A stretch of 64,000 bases of DNA from Streptomyces viridochromogenes DSM 40736 (GCF_000158955.1 NZ_GG657757.1:4662637-4726636), one strand, 5' to 3'; positions 15,966 through 25,359 are shown, counted from the stretch's first letter. The notes: generated by a model from the sequence alone, not told the origin. Numbers and translations: made by a program.

Positions 15966-16781
15966 TGGACCACGACATGCCCGCACACGGGCAAGAGGCG
16001 GGCAGCAGCCTCCTGGAGTGGCTGCTGCCCCGCGCTCGTCCTCCTGGCCGTCGCCGGTGCCTATCTGCTGCTCGTTCGCCGGGCCCGCCGTCGCAATCCG
16101 GCCCTGGGCTGGAGCCGGTGGCGGACCGGGTGGTTCCTGGGCGGGATCCTCCTGCTCGGCGTGGCGCTGCTGCCGCCCGTCGCCCCTTTCGCCCACGAGG
16201 ACTTCCGGGGGCACATGGTGCAGCACATGCTGATCGGTATGTACGCGCCGCCCGCGCTGGTTCTGGCCGCCCCGGTCACGCTCCTGCTGCGCACCCTGCC
16301 GGCGGCCAGTGGACGGCGGCTGACCTCGGCGCTGCACAGTCCGCCCGCGCGGGTGGCCGCCCATCCGGCGGTCGCGCTGGCGCTGTCGACGGGCAGCCTC
16401 GCGGTCCTCTACTTCACCCCGCTGTACAACGCGACCATGGGTAATGCGGCAGCGCACTGGCTGCTGCACGCGCACTTCCTGATGTCCGGGTGCCTGTTCG
16501 CCTACGTCATTGCCGGACCCGACCCGGCCCCCGCCCGACCGGGTGTGCGGGCGCGGCTGTGCTACCTCGGCGTCGCGATCGCCGCGCACGCGGTGATCTC
16601 CCAGCTGATGTACGGCGGGTTCTGGGTCGACGTCCATGCGTCGATCGTCCAGGTGCAGGGGGGCGCGGAGATCATGTACTACGGCGGTGACATCGCCGAG
16701 CTGCTGCTGGCCGCCGCTCTGGTCGCCACCTGGCGACCGGAACCCCGGCGCGCGGGCCGTGGGGCGTCGGTGACCGCCTGA
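15965..16781 (+). pseudogene. CtaG/caa3-type cytochrome c oxidase assembly protein with a single frameshift
   Basis: The first frame reads to LLEWLLP at about 16030. The expected membrane protein then continues one frame over (ALVLLAVAGAYLLLVRRARR, then WRTGWFLGGILLLGVALLPP) and runs to the stop at 16781 with the family motifs HMVQHMLIGMYAPP, LYFTPLYNATM, HWLLHAHFLMSGCLF and MYGGFWVDVHA. Joining the frames gives about seven helices and ~270 residues, normal for the family. The slip coincides with a run of four C at 16028-16031, so one extra base explains it. Either this is a sequencing error and the gene is intact, or a homopolymer mutation inactivated it. Coupled to DUF2243 by overlap. Confidence 0.75.
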
Positions 16782-17034
16782 CCTGGCGCGCGGTGTGGTG
16801 GCCGGTGCCGGGACCGGCTGCCTCCGGGGCAGCCGGCGAGGTCGGCCAGGTTGGCGTCGAGGCCGGTGGTGTGGGGCTGGTTGTGGGGGAGTTCGGCGAG
16901 GATCTCGACCATGCCGCAGGTGACGGTCACATGGGTGCTCATCACCTTCGACCAGCAGTGTCAGGAGTTGCCGCTCGTAACGAATGGTGCATCGAGTGGC
17001 GGTGCCGCCCCGGTGTCGGGACGGCACCACGGTG

Positions 17035-17712
17035 CTACGGCGCCGGATCGAACGTCACGGTGGTGTCGGGGCAGGATTGCGCGAGTCGGGTGAGGGCCTC
17101 GAACTCGACGTCGTCGGCGGCGAGACCCCAGCGGAGCTTGGTCGCGACCCATTCCGAGGTGTACCGGCACGTGACGCCTGGGGCCGGCGGCAGCCACTCG
17201 GCCGGATCCTTGTCGGCTTTGCTGCGGTTCGAGGCCGCCGTGACCGCGATGAGGGAGGTCTGGGCGTCGAGGTCGTTGGCGTACGCCTCACGCCGCGGGG
17301 CAGTCCACTGCGATGCCCCGGAATCCCACGCCTCGGCGAGCGGCACCATGTGGTCGACGTCCAGTGCGGAGGCCTCGGTCACCCACCGGGCGTCGTAGTA
17401 CGACCACCACCGCCCCCCGGAGAGCCTGCAGCCGGCCAGGACCTCGGGCGGGTCGACCGCCTCGGAGATGAGCACCTCCGCCCGCGTGTTGCAGCCGTCG
17501 GTGGGGTTCTGGCCCGCGTTCCAGTGCCTGAAGCTCGTGCGCTGGTAGCCGTCCCGCACCTCCTCCGCGAGGGGGAGGACGCCGACCGCGGTCGCCAGCG
17601 GGAGAGTGCTCGGCTCGGCGGCCCGGCCGTGGGCCTGGGCCGGAGTGGGTGCCAGTAGGGGAAGGGCAACGAGTGCGGCCGCGAGCGCGGCCCGCCTGAG
17701 GTTTTTGATCAC
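17035..17712 (-). CDS. Secreted HNH-family nuclease (DUF1524/GmrSD-type)
   Basis: Protein of 225 aa from a GTG at 17712. A Sec signal peptide (MIKNLRRAALAAALVALPLL, ending AQAHG) is followed by a domain with LDVDHMVPLAEAWDSGAS (~120-140) and AASNRSKADKDPAEWLP (~165-180), the His-x-x-Pro-Leu and Asn/Lys motifs of the HNH/DUF1524 fold. Cysteine pairs (CNTRAEVL, GCRL, TCRYTSEW, SCPDTT) suggest disulfides in an extracellular enzyme. Similar secreted nucleases in Streptomyces are thought to degrade environmental DNA or RNA. It stands alone, with a GT2-operon terminator downstream on its upstream side. Confidence 0.85.
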   Translation of the reverse strand: MIKNLRRAALAAALVALPLLAPTPAQAHGRAAEPSTLPLATAVGVLPLAEEVRDGYQRTSFRHWNAGQNPTDGCNTRAEVLISEAVDPPEVLAGCRLSGGRWWSYYDARWVTEASALDVDHMVPLAEAWDSGASQWTAPRREAYANDLDAQTSLIAVTAASNRSKADKDPAEWLPPAPGVTCRYTSEWVATKLRWGLAADDVEFEALTRLAQSCPDTTVTFDPAP

Positions 17713-17845
17713 GCAGCGCAGAATCGATTACGCATACGTCGTTCGAGGGGCTCGACTCGAACTGATGAGCCGTATGGGCGCGCGGGTTCACCGGGCAGGT
17801 GTTCTAGGGGTAACCCTGTCGAGGGAGGCCCGTGCCGGCGCCCGT

Positions 17846-17894
17846 GCAAGACATCGACGCCCCCTGACCGATGACTCGGAACAGGGGACGTCGG
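17846..17894. terminator. Hairpin terminator, copy A of a dispersed ~48-bp element
   Basis: CGACG-CCCCCTG pairs with CAGGGG-ACGTCG (one mismatch) around an ACCGATGACTCGGAA loop that can itself pair CCGA/TCGG. It lies 37 bp past the stop of the glycosyltransferase gene on the - strand. The whole element, including the flanking GCAAGACATC, recurs almost unchanged at 26667-26714. Confidence 0.7.
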
Positions 17895-17930
17895 AATCGC
17901 TCGGGATCGTGAGACTCCTGAGCGGCGGGG

Positions 17931-19262
17931 TCACACGTTCAGCAGCTTCTCCGAGGGCGCGCGGTGCCGCCCCTTGGGCAGGGCCGTCTTCGCCGTCAGG
18001 CCCCGGGACTGCCACGCGTTGTCGCGGAGCTTGAACAGGGCCCAGTAGCGGGTCGGGCAGAGCAGCACGAGGTTCATGAACACGGCCGCCGGGGTGCCGA
18101 CGAGCCACGAGTGCCAGCGCTGGCGGGCGGTCATGTCCGGGCGCATGAGCACGTAGAGCCCGGACTGGCCGAAGCGGACCACCAGGTACACGGCGAGATA
18201 CACCAGGGCGACGCCGGGGTTGTGGTAGCGGCCGCCCAGGGTCAGGAACGTCATGATGACGGTCCAGGCCAGCATCACCGGGGTGATGACGAGCTGGAGC
18301 AGGCCGAACGTCGGCGATATCAGCTGCTTCAGCGAGAGCCGCGCGTACACGAACGGCAGCATCCACCACCACGACCGGGCCCAGCGCAGCCGCTGCCGGT
18401 AGGTCTTCTTCAGCGTCGTGGGCATGTCGGTGACGACACCGGCCTCGTTGACGGCGACGACCTCGCCGCGCATCAGGGCCCGCAGCGCCAGCCAGCGGTC
18501 GTCACCCGTGCCGCACTCCACCTCGTAGGCGTCGAGGTGGTCGTAGAGCAGCTCGGCCCGGTAGAGGGCGAGGGCCCCCGAGGTCGTCTCCAGGGCTCCG
18601 AGCATGGACCGCGAGGAGCGCATCATCACGCACGAGGTGCCGATGTCGATGTCCGCGGCTCGGGAGACCCAGGTCTCCTCGAAGTTGCGGATGTAGATCA
18701 TGCCGGTGGTGGCCTGGATCCGCGGGTTGCTCATGGCCCGGAGCTGCTGTTCGAGCGCGTCCGGGAAGGGCTCGCCGTCGGAGTCGATGGTGAGGATGTA
18801 GTCGAACTGCTTGTTCTGTTCCTGAAGGTGCCGGAGCACGGTGACCTGGGCCCCGCGCTTGCCCTTGTTCTCCTGCCAGTGCCAGAAGACCCGGGGGTGG
18901 TCGAAGGGCTCGACGGGGTGCTGCCGCGAGCCGTCGTCGATCACGTGGATCTCGTCGACCGGGTGCGTCTGCGCCAGCAGCGACCGCACCGTGCGGTGCA
19001 GGTTCTCGGAGGGTTCCTCGAAGGCCGGGATGATCGCCACGGTCCGGCCCGGAGCCACCGGGAGGTGGGTGAAGGACCGGCCCTTCAGGAACGAGACCAG
19101 GCAGAGCACGATCACCGACATGCCCAGCCACCAGTAGAAGGTGAGGATCGGGCTCTTCGACTGGAGGTGCACCACCACGGTGGCGGCTGCCAGAGCCGCC
19201 ACCACCACGCCCGTCACGACGGTGAACCTCACCCGTGACGCACGGGCGCGCGCGGCGCTCAA
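17931..19262 (-). CDS. Processive family 2 glycosyltransferase (hyaluronan/chitin-synthase-like)
   Basis: Protein of 443 aa from a TTG at 19262 that overlaps the preceding stop (TTGA); a GTG about 15 codons in is an alternative. Two N-terminal membrane helices are followed by a GT-A domain with VIDDGS, ILTIDSDGEPFPDALE (the DxD-type metal site), GTGDDRWLALR (catalytic Asp) and YRQRLRWARSWW (the QxxRW motif of processive synthases). Three to four C-terminal helices would form the polymer channel. This arrangement is that of HasA, NodC and cellulose-synthase-like enzymes, which extend and export a beta-glycan. The gene follows a nucleotide-sugar dehydrogenase and a tiny membrane protein, so the polymer is likely to contain a uronic acid. 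The true sugars are unknown. Confidence 0.85.
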   Translation of the reverse strand: MSAARARASRVRFTVVTGVVVAALAAATVVVHLQSKSPILTFYWWLGMSVIVLCLVSFLKGRSFTHLPVAPGRTVAIIPAFEEPSENLHRTVRSLLAQTHPVDEIHVIDDGSRQHPVEPFDHPRVFWHWQENKGKRGAQVTVLRHLQEQNKQFDYILTIDSDGEPFPDALEQQLRAMSNPRIQATTGMIYIRNFEETWVSRAADIDIGTSCVMMRSSRSMLGALETTSGALALYRAELLYDHLDAYEVECGTGDDRWLALRALMRGEVVAVNEAGVVTDMPTTLKKTYRQRLRWARSWWWMLPFVYARLSLKQLISPTFGLLQLVITPVMLAWTVIMTFLTLGGRYHNPGVALVYLAVYLVVRFGQSGLYVLMRPDMTARQRWHSWLVGTPAAVFMNLVLLCPTRYWALFKLRDNAWQSRGLTAKTALPKGRHRAPSEKLLNV

Positions 19263-19432
19263 GCGGTCACCCGCTTGCCGCGGGTCGCCGTGCGGAAGAC
19301 CGCCACACCGCCGAGCACGAAGAGCATCGCCGCCAGCACGATCCACCCGAGGGCCGTCCCGCCCGTGGCCGCCAGGGCAGCTCCACCCGTGGCGGTACCG
19401 ATCGCCGCTCCCACACCGTTCTGTCCGTACAT
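19259..19432 (-). CDS. 57-aa single-helix membrane protein in the polysaccharide operon
   Basis: ATG at 19432 with a GAGGGA ribosome site, stop at 19259 overlapping the glycosyltransferase start. The peptide opens MYGQNGVGAAIGTATGGAAL, has one hydrophobic segment (ALGWIVLAAMLFVLGGVAVF) and ends in a basic tail (RGKRVTA). No family recognised. Its position, tightly coupled between the dehydrogenase and the synthase, suggests a small partner of the synthase, as accessory peptides exist for other processive glycan synthases; that is inference. Confidence 0.7.
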   Translation of the reverse strand: MYGQNGVGAAIGTATGGAALAATGGTALGWIVLAAMLFVLGGVAVFRTATRGKRVTA

Positions 19433-19474
19433 GTTGTTCCCTCTTTCCTGCGTGGCTTTTCCGTGCGGCTCTCT

Positions 19475-20740
19475 CTAGAGCCGTTCGATGTGGGGTGCCG
19501 CGGCCATGACGCCACGGGTGTCGAGCACGTAGGCCGCCTCGTCGGCGAGCCGGGCGAGGTCGAACTCGTCGTGCGGAGTGAGCAGGACGACGGCGTCGAA
19601 GTCGGCGACGCGAACTCGCTGCTCGGTGGCCGTGAAGGGGATCTCCCGGCAACTCCCGTCCGTCACCGGCAGATAGGGGTCCACGACCGTGACGTCCGCC
19701 CCCATCGCCCGCAACCGGTCGGTGACCTCGACGGCCGGCGACTGCCGGGCGTCCGACGTGCCCGGCTTGTAAGCCGCCCCCAGCGCAAGGATCCGCGCCC
19801 CGCTCACGCTCCGCCGGAACCGTCGGCTCAGGGCGTCCTGGAGGCGGCGCACCACGTAGTCCGGCTGGCTCTCGTTGATGTCCTGGGCCAGCTCGATGAG
19901 CCGGAAGGTCTGTCCGTGCCGGGCCTTGACGTGGTGGCTGAGGTAGACCGGGTCGATGGGCAGGCAGTGCCCGCCGACACCCGGCCCGGGCAGGAACTTG
20001 GTGAAGCCGAACGGCTTGGTCGCCGCCAGCTCCAGCGTGTGCCAGACGTCCACGCCCAGAGTGTGGGCCATCCGCGAAAGCTCGTTGACCAGCGCGATGT
20101 TGACGTGCCGGTAGGTGTTCTCGAAGACCTTGGCGAGCTCGGCCTCCTCGAGCCCCGAGGCGGGCACGGTGACGTCGGTGACGGAGTCGTAGAACTCCTT
20201 CACGCGCGCCAGACACCCCTCGGTCATCCCGGCGACGATCTTCGGCGTGTTCTCCAGCCGCCAGTCGGCGTTGCCCGGGTCGATGCGCTCGGGGCTGAAC
20301 CCGACGTGGAAGTCGCGCCCGGCGACGAGGCCGGAGCCCTCTTCCAGCAGCGGGACGAGCACGTCACGGGTGGTGCCCGGGTGGGTGGTGGACTCGAGCA
20401 CGACGGTGGCGCCCGGCTCGATCCACTGGGCGAGCGCGCGACCGGCGTCCCGTACACAACTCAGGTCGGGCGCCCGGTCGGTCAGCGGAGTGGGCACGGT
20501 GATGACGGCGACGTCGAAGCCCTTGAGGTCCTGCGGGTCGGAAGTGGCGCGGTACGCACCCGAGGCCGACACGGCCTGGAGCCGGCTGGACGGGATGTCC
20601 TCGACGTACGACGACCCTGCCGCCAGCGCCTCGCAACGCGTCGGGTCGGGCTCGTAACCGGTCACGGTGTGACCGGCCTCTGCGGCCCTCACGGCCAGGG
20701 GCAGGCCGACATAGCCCTGCCCCAGCACACATATGTGCAT
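19475..20740 (-). CDS. Nucleotide-sugar 6-dehydrogenase (UDP-glucose/UDP-ManNAc dehydrogenase family)
   Basis: Protein of 421 aa from an ATG at 20740 preceded by GGTGAGGA. The N-terminus MHICVLGQGYVGLPLA is the NAD-binding Rossmann motif. ESTTHPGTTR, ENTYRHVNIALVNEL and GVGGHCLPIDPVYL follow, the last containing the catalytic Cys that forms the thiohemiacetal intermediate. The C-terminal domain (ALGAAYKPGTSDARQSP) completes the fold. These enzymes oxidise a UDP-sugar C6 alcohol twice to the uronic acid. GGHCLPIDP resembles the WecC/TuaD branch, so substrate is uncertain. As first gene of a three-gene - strand operon it should supply the uronate donor for the synthase. Confidence 0.88.
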   Translation of the reverse strand: MHICVLGQGYVGLPLAVRAAEAGHTVTGYEPDPTRCEALAAGSSYVEDIPSSRLQAVSASGAYRATSDPQDLKGFDVAVITVPTPLTDRAPDLSCVRDAGRALAQWIEPGATVVLESTTHPGTTRDVLVPLLEEGSGLVAGRDFHVGFSPERIDPGNADWRLENTPKIVAGMTEGCLARVKEFYDSVTDVTVPASGLEEAELAKVFENTYRHVNIALVNELSRMAHTLGVDVWHTLELAATKPFGFTKFLPGPGVGGHCLPIDPVYLSHHVKARHGQTFRLIELAQDINESQPDYVVRRLQDALSRRFRRSVSGARILALGAAYKPGTSDARQSPAVEVTDRLRAMGADVTVVDPYLPVTDGSCREIPFTATEQRVRVADFDAVVLLTPHDEFDLARLADEAAYVLDTRGVMAAAPHIERL

Positions 20741-21302
20741 GGTGGTTTCCTCACCTTGAGCCGGCCCGTGCGCGGACGCTGGGCCGGGAAAAACGGCGCC
20801 CCTGAAGTGCGGTTGCCTGTTCCTGAAGCAGGCGACCGCGGCGTCGGGTACTGCGGGTACTGCATGGAGCGGGCGTGGGAACGTCACCACCACCGCCGCG
20901 TCACCGGTCTGCCCGGGCCCCCTGCCCGAACATGCGCGAAGCGCAACCAGTGATCTTCACAAACCCCCCTCATTTGTGGACCTTCATAGTTCAATAAAGA
21001 TTCGCTAGGCGGAACCCCTTTTACTGATTCGATACCTGTGAAGTGTGGAGAAGCGAGCGCGGGTTGAAGGGTGACGCTTGGTCAAGTCCCTGCTGGGAAG
21101 CTTCGCCCGAGGGAGATGATCTTCATATTTCACGGGTGTGCGGAGTTGTGCGGCGCATCTCGGCAGGTGCATTCGCGAATATCGCGCGCCCCCACGTGCG
21201 CCCCCGCACCACCCCTCCGCGCACTGGCGCCGTTACCCGCGGTTATCCCAGGCAGATCCAGGTGGAGCGCAGGAAGATCAGCCAGATCTCAGGCAGGCGG
21301 CG
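20741..21302. other. Intergenic region upstream of the polysaccharide operon
   Basis: No gene recognised. An AT-rich island at about 20965-21045 (GTTCAATAAAGATTCGC and neighbouring bases) stands out in this GC-rich context and is the best candidate for the operon promoter on the - strand. The convergent DUF1963 gene ends at 21303. Confidence 0.4.
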
Positions 21303-22103
21303 TCAACCGCAGAGGAGCTGCGCCACCGACCTGCTGAAATCGCCGGCCGCGAGCGCCTCGGCCGGGATCGTGAAGTACAACGTCCCGGCGTCACCCCAGC
21401 CCCACCCCAACTCGGTGTCCTCGGCGAGCTGGAGCAGATGGACGGCCGCCGCGCCGTCGGAGTCCCGGGACGACACCTGCAAGGTGTGCGAGGTGTCCGG
21501 CCAGCCGAAGGCACAATGCGTGCCGGCGGTGTTCCCGTCCAGGTCCGCCATCTCGCTGAGGATCAGCGAGGCCGCTCCCCAGTGCTGATCCCGGTCGAAC
21601 TCCACGTCCTCGTCCTCCACGTCCCAGCAGTCGGGGAGCATCGTCACCTCGACCGCGTGGACGGGCGTCGCCGCGTAACTCCTCGCGGGCCGGGGGGCCG
21701 TCACCGCGACTGCCCGTGCCGGGTCGGCGGGAACGACGCGCCACACTCCGGGCTGGTACACGTCCAGCTTGCGGTACTCCTCGTACGGCAGGTCCGGGTC
21801 CAGGTAGAAGAAGTTCAGCAGGCCGGGCCGTACGGGCAGTTCGGCGCCCAGCCAGGGGGCGAGAGCATCCGTGTCCAGAACGGCGTGCAGGGACAGCGGA
21901 ACGCCGCTCAACGCAGGCCAGAGAGTCCCCGGTTCGAGGAGAGCGGAACCGCCGAGCCGGCACCGGCCTGTCGCCCGGACCCCGTCTGCCGCCGGGATCA
22001 GCCGAAAGCCGCGACGGGCCATGGCGGCGAACTGCCGGCCGGTCTTCTCGCCGAGCCGCTGTGCGCACACGTCGTTCAGGCTGCCGGGATCGTCGAACCG
22101 CAT
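21303..22103 (-). CDS. DUF1963 (YwqG-like) protein
   Basis: Protein of 266 aa. Recognisable DUF1963 features include LGGSALLEPGTLWP, LNFFYLDPDLPYEEYRKLDVY, SEMADLDGNTAGTHCAFGWPDT and LQLAEDTELGWGWGDAGTLY, a repeated split-barrel fold with conserved Gly/Trp positions. The family is widespread in bacteria with no proven function; several members act as immunity or stress proteins. The ATG at 22103 lacks a strong ribosome site. Divergent from the serine hydrolase gene 108 bp away. Confidence 0.75.
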   Translation of the reverse strand: MRFDDPGSLNDVCAQRLGEKTGRQFAAMARRGFRLIPAADGVRATGRCRLGGSALLEPGTLWPALSGVPLSLHAVLDTDALAPWLGAELPVRPGLLNFFYLDPDLPYEEYRKLDVYQPGVWRVVPADPARAVAVTAPRPARSYAATPVHAVEVTMLPDCWDVEDEDVEFDRDQHWGAASLILSEMADLDGNTAGTHCAFGWPDTSHTLQVSSRDSDGAAAVHLLQLAEDTELGWGWGDAGTLYFTIPAEALAAGDFSRSVAQLLCG

Positions 22104-22211
22104 GCCAGGATCTTGCCAACCCCCGGCCGGCCACGGCCACCTCGGGTGGGTAGGGACCACGCGGACTGTCCGCGGACGCGTGGAGGGCGGGACAGGTGGA
22201 GGGCGGGGCAG

Positions 22212-23285
22212 ATGGACGACGTGCAACGGTGTCTGGACGGGAGCGGGGGCGCCGGTGATCCGTGGTCGCGGGTGGACGCCGACCGGCTGGCACGCGCCGT
22301 GAAGGAACAGGCCGGGCGCACCGTCCCAGGTGTCCGGACCATGAGTTCCTACCTGGCCTCCCAGGTCCACGACGTCTCCCATCGGGAGGTGCTGGGGCCC
22401 CTGCTCGACGGGCAGGGGGCGAGCGGTGTCGTGGTGCGGCGCGGCGTGGTGCTCGCCACCTGGGGAGACCCGGAGCGGACGGAGATGGCCTTCAGCGCCA
22501 CCAAGAGCGTCCTGTCCCTGGTGGCCGGGCTGGCCTTCGACGACGGGCTGCTCCGGCTGGACGAGCCCGTGTGCCGCTCGGTCGACCTGCCGCAGTTTGG
22601 CGACGCCCACGCACAAAAGATCACCTGGCGGCACCTGCTGGACCAGTCCAGCCAGTGGGAGGGCGAGTTGTGGTCCAAGCCCACCTGGGTCGACGCCCAG
22701 AGCACCCGCGAGGGAACGGAGTCGGCCGGCGGGCCGCCCGGAGCGGGCTGGGCCTACAACGACGTCCGAGTGAACCTGACCGCCCTCGCGCTCACCGTCC
22801 TGCTCCGCCGACCGCTGCCCGAGGCACTGCGCGAGCGGATCATGGCACCGATCGGCGCCTCGTCCGGCTGGTCCTGGCACGGCTACGCCGACTCCGTGGT
22901 CGAGATCGACGGCCGACGTGTCCCCGTGGTGTCCGGCGGCGCGCACTGGGGCGGCGGACTGTGGATCAGCGCCCTCGACCTGGCCCGGATCGGGCAACTG
23001 TGCCTGCGGGGCGGGCGCTGGGACGGGCGCCGGCTGCTGTCCGCCGGGTGGATCGAGGAGATGTGGCGGCCCTGCCCGGTCAAGCCCGACTACGGGCTGT
23101 CGTGGTGGCTGAACGACCACCGCACGGTCTGGCCCGGCGCTCCCTCCACCGGGCGCTGCGCCCGGGGCAACGGCGGGGGTCACCTGCTCTGGGTCGACCC
23201 CGCACGGGACCTGGTGGTGAGCTCGCGCTGGGGAGCGGAGGTCGAGTCGCTCCTCGCCGAGGTGTCCGCCGCGATCACGCCATGA
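22212..23285 (+). CDS. Beta-lactamase-fold serine hydrolase
   Basis: Protein of 357 aa from an ATG with GGAGGG eight bases upstream. The class C/penicillin-binding motifs are present: SATKSVLSLVAGLAFDD (SxxK, nucleophile Ser near residue 95), GWAYNDVRVNL (YxN) and a C-terminal RGNGGGHLLWVD in place of the KTG triad. HLLDQSSQWEG between them is typical of EstB/AmpC-like esterases and D-amino peptidases. No signal peptide is seen, so it may act in the cytoplasm. The replaced KTG argues against penicillin hydrolysis; substrate unknown. Confidence 0.8.
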   Translation: MDDVQRCLDGSGGAGDPWSRVDADRLARAVKEQAGRTVPGVRTMSSYLASQVHDVSHREVLGPLLDGQGASGVVVRRGVVLATWGDPERTEMAFSATKSVLSLVAGLAFDDGLLRLDEPVCRSVDLPQFGDAHAQKITWRHLLDQSSQWEGELWSKPTWVDAQSTREGTESAGGPPGAGWAYNDVRVNLTALALTVLLRRPLPEALRERIMAPIGASSGWSWHGYADSVVEIDGRRVPVVSGGAHWGGGLWISALDLARIGQLCLRGGRWDGRRLLSAGWIEEMWRPCPVKPDYGLSWWLNDHRTVWPGAPSTGRCARGNGGGHLLWVDPARDLVVSSRWGAEVESLLAEVSAAITP

Positions 23286-23483
23286 CGTGCACCGCCACGG
23301 TCCTTGCAACTCGCACCGCTGCGGGAACCGTGGTCCGGTGAGGGGCATGCCTTCTCGGCGGACGTCGCCGACGCGAAACGTGGTTGCTTCCGCGCACACT
23401 TCGACAAGGCGGAGTCGTTCCGCGCGGCGACGTCCTCGGAGGTCATGCGGGTAGCCCGCTGACGTACTGCTCCGGCCGGGTCG
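23286..23483. other. Short gap with a possible coding relic
   Basis: One + strand frame ending at about 23462 reads like protein (ADVADAKRGCFRAHFDKAES) but has no start and no family I know. It may be the tail of a lost gene downstream of the serine hydrolase. Confidence 0.25.
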
Positions 23484-24962
23484 CTACGGCAGTGCCGTGG
23501 GGTCGCCCGGGCGGTCGTCGCGCGCACCGGACCCGGCGCCGGTGGCAGCGGGCCGGACCCGCTGACGGACCAGGGCGATCACCACGACGAGCGCCGCGAC
23601 GAGCAGCGACAGCAGCACGGTCTCCCGCCCGTCGTGCTCGGTGTCGGTGAGCATGTAGCCCAGCACGAACACGATCAGCGCGGCCGTGGCCCAGGTCAGG
23701 TACGGGTACAGCCACATCTTCACGACGAGCTTCTCCGGCGCCTCGGCCTGGATGATCTTCCGCATCCGCAGCTGCGAGAAGCAGATCACCAGCCAGACGA
23801 ACAGGGCGACCGCTCCCGAGGAGTTCACGAGGAACAGGAAGACGGAGTCCGGGAACTTGTAGTTGAAGAAGACGGCGATGAAGCCGAACAGGACGGACAC
23901 GAGGATCGCCGTGCGCGGCACGCCGCGCGAGGTGGTGCGGGCGAACGCCTTCGGGGCGTCGCCGCGCTGGCCGAGCGAGAAGGCCATGCGGGAGGCGGTG
24001 TAGAGGCCGGAGTTGAGACAGGACAGCACGGACGTCAGCACGATGAAGTTCATGATCTGGCCGGCGTGCGCGATGTCGAGCGAGTCGAGCGCGGCGACGT
24101 AGGAGCCCTTGTCGGTGATGGACTTGCTGTCCCACGGGAGCAGGGAGACCACGACGAGGATCGAGCCGAGGTAGAAGACGGCGATGCGCCAGATGACGCT
24201 GTTGGTCGCCTTCGTGACCGCACGCTGCGGGTTCTCCGTCTCGCCGGCGGCGAGCGTCACGATCTCGCTGCCCATGAAGGAGAAGACGACGAGCAGCATG
24301 CCGGTGAGGATGGATCCGGGCCCGTGGGGCAGGAAGCCGCCGTGCGCGGTGAGGTTGCTCAGTCCTGCTTGCTCGCTGTCGACACCGGGAAGCAGCCCGA
24401 AGACGGCCAGTCCGCCGATGACGATGAACGCGGCGATCGCGACGACCTTGATCCCGGCGAACCAGAACTCGAACTCGCCGTACGACCCGACGGAGACCAG
24501 GTTGGTGGCGGTCAGCACCAGCATCACGATCAGCGCCCAGCCCCACTGCGGCACCGCCGGTATCCAGCCCTCCAGGATCTTCGCCCCGGCGGTCGCCTCG
24601 ACCGCGAGCACGACGACCCAGAAGAACCAGTAGAGCCAGCCGATGGAGAAGCCGGCCCAGCGGCCCAGCGCGCGGTCGGCGTGCGCGGAGAAGGAACCGG
24701 AGGTCGGGTTGGCGGCCGACATCTCGCCCAGCATCCGCATCACCAGCACCACGAGCGTGCCGACGAGGGCGTAGGAGAGGAGGATGCCGGGGCCGGCGGT
24801 GGCGATGCCGGAGCTGGACCCGACGAAGAGGCCGGCTCCGATGACACCGCCGATGGCGATCATCGACAGATGCCGGTTCTTGAGCCCGGCCTGCAGCCCG
24901 GCCGAGGGTGGATTCTGGTCGTGGGTGCCGGGTGACACCCTCTTCTCGTTCGTCGTGCTCAT
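23484..24962 (-). CDS. APC-superfamily amino-acid permease (AAT/GABA-permease type)
   Basis: Protein of 492 aa with about twelve membrane helices. The first helix motif IAIGGVIGAGLFVGSSSGIA is the substrate-binding GxG kink of AAT-family transporters. EIVTLAAGETENPQRAVTKA and SCLNSGLYTASRMAFSLGQRG are further family signatures. It should import an amino acid with protons; GabP, AnsP and CycA-like members are indistinguishable by eye. The start is the ATG before a hydrophilic N-terminus. Monocistronic as far as can be seen. Confidence 0.88.
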   Translation of the reverse strand: MSTTNEKRVSPGTHDQNPPSAGLQAGLKNRHLSMIAIGGVIGAGLFVGSSSGIATAGPGILLSYALVGTLVVLVMRMLGEMSAANPTSGSFSAHADRALGRWAGFSIGWLYWFFWVVVLAVEATAGAKILEGWIPAVPQWGWALIVMLVLTATNLVSVGSYGEFEFWFAGIKVVAIAAFIVIGGLAVFGLLPGVDSEQAGLSNLTAHGGFLPHGPGSILTGMLLVVFSFMGSEIVTLAAGETENPQRAVTKATNSVIWRIAVFYLGSILVVVSLLPWDSKSITDKGSYVAALDSLDIAHAGQIMNFIVLTSVLSCLNSGLYTASRMAFSLGQRGDAPKAFARTTSRGVPRTAILVSVLFGFIAVFFNYKFPDSVFLFLVNSSGAVALFVWLVICFSQLRMRKIIQAEAPEKLVVKMWLYPYLTWATAALIVFVLGYMLTDTEHDGRETVLLSLLVAALVVVIALVRQRVRPAATGAGSGARDDRPGDPTALP

Positions 24963-25359
24963 GAGCGTCCTCGACTAGGGGTCCGGAGATACGAGCGCCA
25001 GCCGCGTCCGGCCGACGGCACGGGCGGGCGAAGGGAGGGCGAAATGGGGGAGGTGACGGGGTACGGCCGCGTTGCCGCAAGCCAAGCCCTGGATCCGGCG
25101 CACCTGCGTGATCTCGTGGCGACAGGTGAACTGCGGTTTCCGCACGGGGCGGGTGATGTGAGACGGCCGGGGTCACACCGGGATGTGGCGGCTCTCCGGA
25201 TGCCTCATGGCCAGCAAGGCTATGGACGGCCTTCGAAATCCGTACATGCTCCATTGTGGAGGGCGGTGGATCGGGGCTTGTCCGGAGTGGAGCACGAGGC
25301 GCAACTAGGGCACGTATCGATTCGTGATCAATCTGCGGGATGTGCCTTTGTGGCACGGT
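24963..25359. other. Upstream region of the permease, no gene seen
   Basis: Nothing recognisable on either strand. A + strand open frame (25044-25475) runs into the transposase relic but its first part matches nothing I know. The permease promoter should lie near 24970-25020. Confidence 0.35.

Noticed and set aside
16782..17034. Short - strand frame reading MSTHVTVTCGMVEILAELPH
   Set aside because: Looks protein-like but overlaps the end of the CtaG-like gene, has no ribosome site or known family, and is not supported enough to list as a gene.
22212..23285. Serine hydrolase as a possible LanP leader protease
   Set aside because: It is a beta-lactamase-fold SxxK enzyme, 15 kb away, not a subtilisin-type protease.
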